DNA of 64,000 nt from Gymnothorax reevesii (taxonomy: Eukaryota > Chordata > Actinopteri > Anguilliformes > Muraenidae): contig CM056573.1 in the NCBI GenBank assembly GCA_029721435.1, forward strand, positions 192,881,103 through 192,945,102. The letters run 5' to 3'. This document shows, in pieces, positions 51,962 to 62,152 of the stretch (position 1 is its first letter; each line of letters starts with the position of its first letter). The notes under the pieces were generated by a model that was given only the letters and a program-made list of their open reading frames with translations, did no database searches and was not told the origin of the DNA. The position numbers and the translations under genes are program-made.

Positions 51962-53571
51962 TACAAAACCCAAAACCAGTGAAGTTGGCACGTTATGTAA
52001 ATTGTAGATTAAAAACAGAATACAATGATTTGCAAATCCTTTAACTAATATTCAATTGAATACACTGCAAAGACAAGATGTTTAATGTTCAAACTGAGAA
52101 ACTTTTTTTTTTTTTGCAAATAATCATTAACTTTAAATTCTAATGCAGCAACACATTGCAAAAAAGTTGGCACAGGGGCCTTTTTACCACTGTGTTACAT
52201 CGCCTTTCCTTTTAACGACACTCAGTAAACGTTTGGGAACTGAAAAGACCAATTTCTGAAGCTTTTCAGGTGGAACTCTTTCCCATTCTTGCTTGATGTT
52301 CAGCTTAAGTTGTTCAACAGTCCGGGGTCTCCGTTGTCGTATTTTACGCTTCATAATGCACCACACATTTTCAATGGGAGACAGGTCTGGACTACAGGCA
52401 GGCCAGTCTAGTACCGGCATTCTTTTACTACGGAGCCATGCTGTTGTAACACGTGCAGAATGTGGCTTGGCATTGTCTTGCTGAAATAAGCAGGGGCGTC
52501 CATGAAAAAGACGTTGCTTGGATGGCAACATATGTTGCTCCAAAACCTGTATTTACCTTTCAGCATTAATGGTGCCTTCACTTATGTGTAAGTTGCCCAT
52601 CCCTTGGGCACTAATACACCCCCATACCATCACAGATGCTGGCTTTTGAACTCTGCGCCTATAACAGTCCGTATGGTTCTTTTCCTCTTTGGTCCGGAGG
52701 ACACAACGTCCACAGTTTCCAAAAACAATTTGAAATGTGGACTCGTCAGACCACAGAACACTTTTCCACTTTGCATCAGTCCATCTTAGATGAGCTTGGG
52801 CTCAGCGAAGCCGGCGGCGTTTCTGGGTGCTGTTGATAAATGGCTTTCGCTTTGCATTGTAGAGTTTTAACTTGCACTTGCAGATGTAGCGACGAACTGT
52901 AGTTACTGACAGTGGTTTTCCGAAGTGTTCCTGAGCCCATGTGGTGATGTCCTTTACCCACTGATGTCAGTTTTTGATGCTGTACCGCCTGAGAGATCGA
53001 AGGTCACGGGCATTCAATGTTGGTTTTTCGGCCTCGTCGCTTACGTGCAGTGATTTCTCCAGATTCTCTGAACCTTTTGACGATATTACGAACAGTAGAT
53101 GATGAAATCCCTAAATTTCTTGCAATAGCTCGTTGAGGAATGTTGTTTTTAAACTGTTCGACAATCAGCCCATGCATTTGTTCACTTAGTGGTGACCCTC
53201 GCCCCATCCTTGTTTGTGAATGACTGAGCATTTCAGGGAAACTGCTTTTATACCCAATCATGGCACCCACCTGTTCCCAATTAGCCTGTTCATCTGTGGG
53301 ATGTTCCAAATAAGTGTTTGATGAGCATTCCTCAACTCTGTCAGTCTTTTTTGCCACTTGTGCCAGCTTTTTTGAAAATGTTGCAGGTATCAAATTCCAA
53401 ATGAGCTAATATTTGCAAAAAATTACAAAGTTTACCTGTTCGAACATTAAGTAACTTGTCTTTGCAGTGTATTCAATTGAATATAGGTTGAAAGGGATTT
53501 GAAAATCATTGTATTCTGTTTTCATTTACGATTTACACAACGTGCCAACTTCACTGGTTTTGGGTTTTGTA
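51962..53571 (-). mobile_element. Tc1/mariner element with about 210-bp terminal inverted repeats
   Basis: The left end TACAAAACCCAAAACCAGTG matches the reverse complement of the right end base for base over more than 40 bp. Similarity continues to about 52176 and from about 53360. TA is present at each outer edge, the expected Tc1 duplication. The length is 1610 bp. It encodes one transposase on the minus strand. It is the innermost of four nested insertions, and so among the youngest in the window. Confidence 0.95.
52184..53207 (-). pseudogene. Tc1 transposase with stops and frameshifts
   Basis: It starts MGRGSPLSEQMHGLIVEQFK at 53207, followed by the helix-turn-helix (IPQRAIARNLGISSSTVRNI, VKRFRESGEITARKRRGRK). 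The DDE domain shows [20 protein letters not shown] (first Asp), FQQDNAKPHSARVTTAWLRS (second Asp) and CSPDLSPIENVWCIMKRKI (Glu): a complete DD34E set. Stops occur where LRW reads LR* (about 52805) and after INAER (about 52570), with frame changes near 53003. It is recently dead rather than ancient. Confidence 0.93.
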
Positions 53572-54063
53572 AGTTCTTACTTCTTCCTACTCCTTTTCGA
53601 GCATATAATCTTGCTGCTTATGCAAGACAGTTATCAACAGTTTGCTTCTTGTTTTTGTTTTGGTATTGGCATGGTGGCCATTTGTTTTGGTGATTATCTC
53701 TGTTTTATCTTTTAACGTGTTCGAAATAAAGAATTGAATTAAAGATCATTATTTCCCTTACTACATGTGCCATGCTTCTCTCGCCTTATATCATTGTGAT
53801 TATCTTTTCTGACTGGACCGTCCTAGACCTCAAGCTTTGCCTTCTCCCTGTACTTTGCCGCATTCTTGTTTATTGACCCATTTTTGTCTGACTACGATTT
53901 TTGTGATTGGTGCCTTGTTTACGGTCCTGGATTCTGATTTTGGATTGTGGACTTTGTACTGTCGCCTGCTCTGATAGGGGGGTTCCCCCTTCAGAAATAA
54001 AGCCTCCTTTTTGCATTTTACTGGTGTTTGCACTTGGTTCATTTCGTAAAACCTCACAAGTTC

Positions 54064-54350
54064 CTCTAGGAACTCTACTGATTGCGAACTATGTAGCGGA
54101 ACTATGTAGTGGCGTCAACTGGCCCTGAAGATCAAGGATCTTGCTCTCCAGATGCTCAATTAGCTGGCACTGGTGGCAGACAAACCAACCCTGGAAATCT
54201 CTTTCCAAAAGTGCAATCATCTTGCAACCGTCACATAGTTTTGGCCACATTTTGAACCCCCTACCTAATGACCTATTAACCTCAAAAGCCCTAAGCAGCA
54301 GTCACAGTAGAAACTGTGGGGAAACTATGTAAATGGATTATAAGCCTCTC
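54064..54350 (-). pseudogene. CR1 ORF1 N-terminal zinc-finger/coiled-coil part
   Basis: The minus strand encodes MWPKLCDGCKMIALLERDFQ followed by GWFVCHQCQLIEHLESKILD and LQGQL. The two CxxC pairs followed by a leucine-rich helix are the start of CR1-type ORF1. The ORF then runs into the LTR insertion; the rest of ORF1 is at 50732-50123. Confidence 0.8.
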
Positions 54351-54789
54351 AACAGGGGCTAAGTTTCAATTAACAGAAATGAAATAGCAAATTGAGCCAA
54401 ACTCTTTATGTAATAAGCACACCTAATAAGCTGGCTTGAGTTTATCTAGTCCCAGTACTATTAATATACTAACATAAAAATATCACTGGGCTTAGCTGAG
54501 AACCCAGATAAAACAGACTGGATACAAAACCCAGGAGAGACTGGAGGAGGCGGAGCACTCCGGTAAAACTTACCGTTTAAATTCCAACCTAACCTAACGA
54601 ACGAGTCAAGTGACTCGAAAGGCAAGCAATCCAGTATGAAACCAGCCGGGTTATAGTTAGATATCCAGGTAATTATATCCCCGAACGGTATTCCGGGCAT
54701 ATTATGTTTTTGGTCCAACCGCCGCCGCCGCTGCCGACGCCGTGCCACCCTATGTGTTAAGGTGATAACTTCAGTAACATTTCAATTAG

Positions 54790-55780
54790 AAATTTAATGT
54801 TTTGCATATAGGTAAGTATCATAATGAGAAAGAAATGATTCGATTTTGGACAATTTACAAGTTCTAGATTGGCCACCAGGGGCCCAAAACTGAAAAATCA
54901 CTGTTTTTATCATATCTCTGAAAATATTTGTCCAATTGACCTCAAATCAAGTGCAAATGAAAGGTCATGACCTGAGGATGTGTCCCACGATGACATAATA
55001 TCTTTTTGGTTTAAAATTTTGACACAAGGTGGAGCTTTGTCACATAAAATTCATCATTTTTGCAATATATTTGGAACCGTTTGTCCAATTGACATGAAAC
55101 TATGTGCAACTGCAAGGTCATGACCTTACGTGTCACATGATGACATCATACCTGTATGGTTCTATATTTTGCCAATATTTTGGCACTTTGTGATGGAAAA
55201 TTACCATTTTGGCCATATCTTCAGAACCATTTGTCCGATTGACCTGAAATTAAGTTCAAATGAAAGTCTATTCAAGGTCTATTCAAGGATTGGGGAATTT
55301 GAGGATGTGCGGCTTTCTGAAGTATACCCCAAGCCGTCGCCTCCGACGGCATAAGCCTAGTTCAATAATATTCTTGGCGTTGAGAGCTTGCTGGGGTTCG
55401 CTAGCTAAATCAGCTGCAGAAAAACCATGTGACAGTACCTCAATCCTTGAGAACAACTGTTTTACTTTTTATATTGCACAACTCACTCAGTTAGACGATT
55501 ATTTATTGCATTTTATTGCATTATAAGCAATTTATTCTCTAAATTTAACGTTTATTTTACTTTACCTTACTTTGCTCACGGGAGACTGAAACCCCCCCCA
55601 AAAAACCCCGTCGCCTTTCTCTAATCTCTATTACTGTTTGAGCCTTAACACTCAAATTAATTTCAGAAAACCCCATTTACACAAGAGTAAATCTTCAGCT
55701 TCAATCTCACAGACTTCCTCTCTCAACAGAATGATCATCAACGAACAGCGCTACAGCACAACCAAGAGGTCAGCAACTGC
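54790..55780. other. Non-coding stretch containing a dispersed, internally repetitive segment
   Basis: The phrase TTTGTCCAATTGACATGAAA or a close variant recurs at about 54928, 55080 and 55232 with CATGACCT and GATGACAT words between, a roughly 150-bp periodicity. Such segments are common in fish genomes as uncharacterised repeats. No coding function. Confidence 0.6.
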
Positions 55781-55789
55781 AACAGCCAT

Positions 55790-55986
55790 TCCCACACACA
55801 AGCACACACACACGTACAGACACACACACACAGACACACACACACGCACGCATGCACGCACACACACGCACTCGCGCATGCACACACACAAACGCACACA
55901 CACACACGCACTCGCGCATGCACACACACAAACGCACACACACACGCACGCACGCACACACACACATGCATGCACGCGCACACACG

Positions 55987-56023
<37 letters not shown>

Positions 56024-56040
56024 ACACACACACACATATG
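55790..56040. repeat. (CA)n/(GCACGCA)n microsatellite
   Basis: A CA-repeat with interspersed CG dinucleotides. The motif GCACTCGCGCATGCACACAC occurs twice (about 55870 and 55910), showing internal duplication. Open frames of His-Thr or Cys-Val here are artefacts. Confidence 0.95.
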
Positions 56041-56213
56041 CCTTACGGGGAAATGGAGAAACAAAGTATTGGCTGCATATAGTTTTTTCCCCCCTGAATA
56101 ATACCAGTGATGTTTGGAGCACAATATTAGCTCAGTGCACATAAAATGGAGAATTTTCTGCACAATGACACTGAAAGTGTTATAATCTCTCTGAAAATAT
56201 TGACAGATACACA

Positions 56214-56560
56214 CTCTGTAGCGCCTTTATTAGGCAAAGCCCTCTAATACTGGATTGGACCCCCTTTGCATTCAGTCTTTTTTGTGTCATGCATTTGATA
56301 AGGTGCTGGAAACAGTCCAAGGAGATTGTGCTCTATGCTGAAATTACAGCAGATTTATTGGCCACAGATCTGTCTGTTCCGCCTCATCCAAACGGGTTCC
56401 GTGGGACTGAGACCAGCTCACTGAGGGGCCTAATGCACAGCACTGAACTGACTCTCGTGTTGGAGTCAGGTGTTCAAAGACATGGTGTTTTATCCAGCAG
56501 GAAGTGGCCATTTGCCCTTCTGTTTCCGATAAGCAGATTAGATTTTGACAGCGTCACACA
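56214..56560. mobile_element. Possible fragment of a Tc1-like element
   Basis: CTAATACTGGATTGGACCCC followed by CTTTGC, then AAGGTGCTGGAAACAGTCC, resembles the end and transposase-proximal part of another fish Tc1-like family. The similarity fades after about 56360. This is low-confidence recognition by wording only. Confidence 0.35.
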
Positions 56561-56599
56561 AACGTTTGTTCCAACTCTCTGTAAGAGCTGTCAGTCTTT

Positions 56600-57880
56600 C
56601 ATGAAATTCTTTCCATTCCATGAATGAATGGAACAGCTGTGTTGACCAAACTTAAATTTATGAATTTCTCCCAGGGTTCAAAGCAGAAAGGACAGGTTTC
56701 AAAGTTTGTTGTGGGCTGTTTTTAAATGTGTTCTTGCAGTGTACTTCTATTGTAATTTATGTTTGAGCTTGGGGGCGATGCAATGATATACCAGGTAGCA
56801 ATAACACCAATGATATTGTTGCTAAAGGCTCGGTTCTGAGGAAAGAAGCTGGCTGAGTCAGGGTCCACGCTCACACTTCACGAGATACACCCGCGCTGCA
56901 TGAAAACATCAGCTCTGAGACCCAATTAGCGCCTCTTTATGCAGTGCGCAACTGCGGCTGGGAGACCTGAGGAGAGAGCTAATGAACACACAAATGAACA
57001 AATGAATGAAAGAATGAAAACCCTCAGTCTATCTTGTGTTTTCTGGTGCTCCGGATTCACGCTGGTCTCTGCCGCCTCCGCACCTGGAGACACTTCCTTG
57101 TGGACGCTGTACAGGCAGTAATTTTTGACCGATTGCTTTCATATTTGGGATGTATTCATATTTGACATCCAGCTTGGATTTGCTGTTCATCCCCAGCCAA
57201 ATTTCCCTTTGATTACGTGCTTTCGCTCCAGCACCAACTGGGCCAGCAGGAGTTACTGGTCATGGCTCCAGTTGGGCTTTCGTGTCCTTTGTGAACTTTC
57301 AGCCATGACAGTTTAGGGCAAACAAACAGCCCGACATTTAATTGATCACAACATATTCGCATTGGGCAATAAGTTGCTAATTATTGGGGCAAATGACGCG
57401 TTTTATTATTGACTTGTTTTATGCTTTTGGCGTTTTTACAACTATCTCTTTTCTATGTATGTTTATTTGCCTAGAGCGTGATATGTTTTGACTGCGCATA
57501 GTGCATTTTCAGGAGTGCTCAACATGTTATTATTTTATGGGACAAACCAGCCGCTTGGACGATTTCCTCTGTTTTTCCTGCATGGGTTGTGTGGGGGATA
57601 TTTTTTTCAATGGGCCGCCTTGCCACCAAACAACCAATCACCGTGCTCATTGTCCTAAGACTCGTGCATGAGAATTGACGTCATCCATAGCAACAGAGAT
57701 TTACTCCCACCTGTCTCAGAGCAACTGCTATTCTAGGAGTTACCAGTTTTCTTAACTAAAAGTTAATCTCAGCGGCTTTGTGAATAACTTTAAAGATTTT
57801 ACTCCAACATAAAATGTTTTAGCGCGACTTAGGAGTACTCCTTGCAGTAAGATAAGCTGCTTTGTGAATACGGGCCCAGG
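56600..57880. other. Non-coding stretch
   Basis: It contains a 35-codon plus frame starting at 57013-57016 (MKTLSLSCVFWCSGFTLVSA then ASAPGDTS) that resembles a secretion signal but has no supported continuation. Near 57750-57880 is GCGGCTTTGTGAATAAC...GCTTTGTGAATACGGGCC, resembling a short MITE end. Nothing else is recognisable. Confidence 0.4.
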
Positions 57881-57889
57881 TTTTATTTC

Positions 57890-58062
57890 TGTGATGCAGT
57901 CGGAGAGGGAGGGGAGTGGGAGGGTGGCAGTGGGCTTACTGGTGAGGTAGAGCTGGGTATCTCTATCATCCGCGTAGGAGTGGAAATGGATTTTATGTTT
58001 AGGGAAAATATTGCCCAGGGGAAGGAGGTAAACGATAAGGAGGAGGGGCCCCACCCCTGACT
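57890..58062 (-). pseudogene. LINE reverse transcriptase fragment (L2/CR1-like)
   Basis: The minus strand reads GPLLLIVYLLPLGNIFPKHK followed by IHFHSYADDRDTQLYLTS and SLSDCITEIK. This is the RT segment around the catalytic YADD box, with two extra residues (RD) inserted after it. Only about 60 codons remain. It abuts the tyrosine recombinase remnant. Confidence 0.8.
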
Positions 58063-59011
58063 CCACAACTCGAGCCACTCGCCGCTTTATCTCGAGATGC
58101 CATTCTAAACGGGTTCGCCCCTCAGGGTACCTCACAGGATGGAAGTAATTCAAGAAATTCCACTTAGCCCTCCAGCTGGTATTCCCGGCACCTGATGTTG
58201 TTTCCATTACGAGCTCCCCTTTGTACATTCACTCCATACACCTCGTCCGATCAGCCTCAATACTAGTCCACCTCAGCGGCATCAACTTCTTCGTCAAATT
58301 GGCCACTGGTTATCCGTGCTCGTCTATTTTCAAGTCTCACCTGCAAACACTAATGAAAGGTTTACGTAAACAAGAACCTCCCGCTATGACCAAACGTTTA
58401 CCCCTGATCGCAGACCTCCTCTCCCACTGCATCCAGACGCTGTGCTCAGGGTACCACTCTCCTTCCACGGATTCCGCTCTAGAAGCCATGTTCTATTAGC
58501 CTTCTTTGGTTTTTGAGATGTGCCAAGTTCGCTCTGCTCTCTGCTAATTATAATCCTTCTCGTTATGCCAACCTAAACCACATCTCATTCTACTCCACCA
58601 ACTGCCTCATGTTCAAGATAAAAAGTAGTAAAACAGATCAGTTCGGCATTTCTCAGCCCATATTTCTATTTCGTCTAGACTCTGCCCTCAGTCCGGTCAG
58701 GGTAATATCAAACCACGTCACCTCAAGATACAATGACCGCAGACCTGTTATTCATGAGGGAAACGGGGGGAGTAGCCACGTGCCACTGGTTCCTCAAACA
58801 TTTCCGCCATGTTCTAATTAGATCCAACATTCAACCCAAATACTTCTCTCGGCACTCTTTCAGCATCGGCGCTGCCACCACAGCATCCAAGCGAGGAGTG
58901 CCGTTCCACCTGATTAAAATCCTTGGTTGCTGGACATCGAATGCATATGAAAGCTATATTTGCAATAACGTTGATGACGTACGAAGAGCCCACCTCTCGC
59001 TGACCCATTAA
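58063..59011 (+). pseudogene. Tyrosine recombinase of a DIRS/Ngaro-type (or Crypton) element
   Basis: The plus frame reads GYLTGWK, a stop at 58146, FKKFHLALQLVFPAPDVVSI, YIHSIHLVRSASILVHLSGI followed by NFFVKLATGYPCSS (core-binding domain), and LRKQEPPAMTKRLPLIADLL. After a shift near 58500 come IKSSKTDQFGISQPIFLFRL, and in another frame GVATCHWFLKHFRHVLI and the catalytic end SRHSFSIGAATTASKRGVPF, HLIKILGCWTSNAYESYI. The HxxR box reads HSFS, so the second catalytic Arg is lost; the Trp and final Tyr regions are recognisable. No RT of the same element is seen. Confidence 0.82.
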
Positions 59012-59457
59012 CACTTTTGGGGGGCTTGGGAGCCACACCAACTCCGACAAGAGACACAAGCCCCACCCTGAGTCTCGCCACCTGGGGACGCCCAATATCT
59101 GCACAATCACAGACCAAGTCCAACATCACACTCGCCCCGATACTCTCCCCGACTTTGGGAGTGGTCCACAGTTCATTAAAGGATTGTTAAAGATGTGTAA
59201 AGGAGAAATATGTACACATCATCATTGAATTAGCCAGATGCTGCCACTCCAGAGGGCCAAATAGTGTTTTGAGCAATAACTCTTGAACCTTTTGGGCTAG
59301 AATCTGAATTTTCCCCCTAAGTCCCTGGCTCCAGTTGAGTTAAAAAGCCTCTGTGACTAAAATGATTTTCTACCATTTTGAATTTTTTCTAAAAGTTTTC
59401 AAATTGATCTTCTCCTAATGATGCCATCAATTTGCATGAAATTTGATATGCAGCATT
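59012..59457. other. Non-coding stretch
   Basis: It may hold the 3' part of the recombinase element (GGGGGGCTTGGGAGCC) and then an AT-rich dispersed repeat with TTTGCATGAAATTTGATATG. No gene is supported. Confidence 0.4.
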
Positions 59458-59639
59458 TTCAGAACAAGATCTTCAAGAAAAAAAAAAAAAAAGAAATGAG
59501 CCCGAGGGCGAGGTCGGGGCACAAGTCGAGGAGATGCAGACGAGGAAAGCGGCCAGCGGAGACGAGACTGACCAGACACCTGCGATTACAGAAAGACAGT
59601 AAATATTTCCTCTGAGGAACTGACTGTCCCTTCTGTCTA

Positions 59640-61760
59640 AAGGTCTGTCATTCGTACCTATTTGTGGGGTTAATATTTTTGCTTTAAAAGTGGACCTTTT
59701 TAAGTGTTTCAGGAAGATTAAACTGAGACATTTATTTTCTATGAACACAGATATATCTACTAGCCTACCGTCCACTGTTTTTACACCTAAGAGCACTTTT
59801 TGCACTAACACTACAAATACTTCTATCAGTACTTCCTGTAGGCTAGTAGAACATGACATTATAAAGATGCGCAGTTACCCTTATCAGTATTCACAAAACT
59901 CAATGAAAACGAGAGGTGTGCTTTGAACGAACTGTCGGCCGACAGAGGTGTTTGTATTCAAGATGCAGACACATATGAATCTGAAATTATGTCGCAGCTG
60001 TCAAATAGCAGATTTAACAAATGTTTGCAAACTGATCCCACAAGCTCAATTCAACTGGAGCTACATCTTTTTCTAGAAGATGCCAAACAAAAAGGTTGGA
60101 TTACTCAAGCTGATTATGATTTTTTTTGTTCTGTCAGCATCCCATTTGCCCGGCCTTCAACACATTGCCTAAAGTGCATAAGTCTCTGTCCAATCCTCCA
60201 GGCCATCTCATAGTAGCCCAGAAAAATTCTTTATTATCATACTTGTCCTAGTATATGGACTACTTTATGAAACCTTATGTCCAGATACTGCCATATATAA
60301 AAGACTCCACTGATTTTGTAATTAATATCTCAAGTCTCACAAACTTTCCTGATGACGTTCTGTTAGTGACCTTTGACATTGCCTGTCTTTACACAAATAT
60401 TCCACATGATGGCGGTGTAGATGCTTTACAATCTTCAGAGCTGGGATGATTCAGCTATGCCTTCCAATGAGTTTATTACTGAATTAGCCTCTCTTGTTAT
60501 GAAGATTTATTTTATTGGTAACACTTTATAATGAGTACACATTACTAAGTGTAAGTTAAGCATTGATAAAAACTGAATTCATCATGTATAAAGCATTGTT
60601 GTCATCTTAATACTCATTAGTATGTAGTTTATAAACAGTTGTAAATGTCTTACTCAACTCATCATTAATAAGAATGTTAGTTATGGATTGGTAAATACTG
60701 AATTCATTATTTATAAATCATGTTTTTAACATGAATACTCGTTGGTAAGTAGCTTATAATCAGTTATTTTTTTCTCTTCATTAGTAAGCTCATCAATAAC
60801 ATGCTTAATTATCGCATTTTCAAACTTTAAATTTATTAATGCTGAACAAATGCTTAATAATGTGTACTCAATATAAAGTGTTACCATTTTATTTTATTTT
60901 AATTGAGAGTAATATTTTCAAACATCAGGCACAAGTATTGGTTCAATTTGTGCACCAAATTATGCCAATTTATATGTTTGTTACTTTGAAAAAACTTTTT
61001 TTATAAATCCAGAGTGCAAGATTTTTCAGTCTAAAATTTTGAATTGGTACAGGTATATTGATGACGTGTTCTGTCTGGTCCGAGCTGATGCCAATGAGCT
61101 GTACGATTTTTTCACTTTACTGAATAGCTTCAATTGCAACTGCAATTTCCAATCAAATACAGTAGTGAAATAGTTCCCTTTTTGGCTATGTGGGTTATAA
61201 AAAATAAACGCACCTTATCCACAACTCTCTACCGAAAAGAAACTGACAGGAACGCACTCCTTCTGGCAAGTAGTTTTCACCCCACCCCTCTGATGAGAGG
61301 TTATGCCTAAAAGTCAGTTCTTTAGACTTTGACAAATTCGCAGTACTACTGAAGATTTTATAGAGAAGGCATCTGAGATGAAGTCCTGATTTGTCCAGGG
61401 AGGAGACCCTAATGATTGGCTACAGAAGGCTTATGATGCAGCACTGAGGAAATCACACTCAGAATTATTACAACAAAGTAAGAGAAAAGAAAAAAGTTAT
61501 TTGTCACTTGTATCAGCTCTTATTCCCCTCTTCCTTTCACTATTAAATCTACTTTTAAGAAATATTGGCACATTTCGACCTCGGACCCTGAATTGGCCCC
61601 CCATTTTATATTTTAGCCTCTTTCTGAAAGCAAGCGAGGGAGAAATCTGAGAGACGACCTTGTTCATGCTGACTTTGCCGCTCAGGCCTCAGCTGCTGAC
61701 TCAGCGCCTTTTATCTCCTTTACCTGCTCGAAATTATCACTGCGGAAATTGTGCACAGTG
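59640..61760 (+). pseudogene. Penelope-like RT and downstream region, degraded
   Basis: Recognisable pieces are SKGLSFVP (about 59640), FALKVDLFKCFRKIKLRHLF, DRGVCIQDADTYESEIMSQL, DPTSSIQLELHLFLEDAKQK, YMDYFMKPYVQILPYIKDST, and LLVTFDIACLYTNIPHDGGV (the catalytic block with D..SLYTNIP). After the MITE come TSIGSICAPNYANLYVC, LNWYRYIDDVFCLVRA (catalytic YIDD) and RKETDRNALLLASSFHPTPL. Near 61740 is NCGNCAQCN, the cysteine motif that precedes the GIY-YIG domain in this lineage. The endonuclease itself is not recognisable. Confidence 0.88.
60517..60885. mobile_element. hAT-type MITE with perfect 8-bp target duplication
   Basis: The ends GGTAACACTTTATAATGAGT and, reverse-complemented, GGTAACACTTTATATTGAGT are inverted repeats. 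ATTTTATT lies immediately outside both ends. The interior contains repeated TACTGAATTCAT and TTATAAA words and no ORF. Confidence 0.93.
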
Positions 61761-62152
61761 CAATAATACAAATTTCTGCAAATTTCTCATACAATCATAT
61801 TTCCTCATGATTGTACTGTAAAAATTAGGTTATTCTAATGGTTTGTAAACATTTTCTATTTTGCTATTTATTTTAAGTATACTGTTATTATTATCTTCCT
61901 TATTCTAGATCATTATTTACCTTTGTTTATTGTTATTTGTGTTTTTACCTATGAGATACGTCTTTCTCGTGGTCATGTGATTTTACCTGATTGAGCCGTG
62001 TAGGCCTACCGGCCTGCATTAAAGATGTGCTCTCCGATGTATTCTGTTTGATGTGTTGAAGAAGGTCTGTTGAGCGAAACGTTGATGAATAAATTAATTG
62101 CAAGTGAGAAAACAGTGTGCTGGAGTTTTTCTTTACTTCAGAACAAGATCTT

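Larger units (their letters stand above)
51536..53746 (+). mobile_element. 5'-truncated LINE 3' end, split by a Tc1 element
   Basis: It begins with the tail of an RT ORF (KSMRVSVSGVKLWNSLTDEL, then RKCKTIGKFKKTYK; stop at 51693) and a 3' untranslated region to 51961. After the Tc1 element it resumes with CTTACTTCTTCCTACTCC and ends GAAATAAAGAATTGAATTAAAG (about 53746). It sits inside the LTR at 50738-54058. Confidence 0.78.
50738..54058 (-). mobile_element. Solo LTR with nested insertions and AGTTC duplication
   Basis: The element starts TGTTGTGATTCTGCCTC (50738) and ends AAACCTCACA (54058). AGTTC is present immediately outside both ends (50733-50737 and 54059-54063), a perfect 5-bp target duplication. 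Without the nested LINE (51536-53746) it is about 1.1 kb. On the plus strand it has a TATA-like TGTATATTAG (about 51491) and an AAATAAAGCC polyadenylation-type signal (about 53995), so its own orientation is probably plus; the strand given is that of the host LINE. No internal retrotransposon region is present. Confidence 0.8.
44492..54760 (-). mobile_element. CR1-type LINE, near full length, carrying nested insertions
   Basis: Minus-strand order is: 5' region (54760-54350), ORF1 zinc-finger start (54350-54064), LTR insertion (54058-50738), ORF1 esterase part (50732-50123), ORF2 endonuclease (49934-49577 and, after a Harbinger insertion, 47040-46450), RT (46174-44587), and a 3' end with ATTCATGTTATGTTATG-type repeats (44517-44492). 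Without the two insertions the copy is about 4.4 kb, close to a complete CR1. Many stops and shifts make it inactive. The outer 5' boundary is approximate. Confidence 0.9.
59474..62136 (+). mobile_element. Penelope-like element bounded by a 16-bp direct repeat
   Basis: TTCAGAACAAGATCTT occurs at 59458-59473 and again at 62137-62152, and everything between reads as one Penelope-like element on the plus strand: N-terminal region, RT, and a cysteine-rich region before the expected endonuclease. The 3' end contains AGCGAAACGTTGATGAATAA and TGTGCTGGAGTTTTTCTTTA. It is interrupted by a hAT MITE at 60517-60885. Many stops are present. It belongs to a different lineage (Neptune/Poseidon-like by wording) from the element at 18-20 kb. 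Confidence 0.88.
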
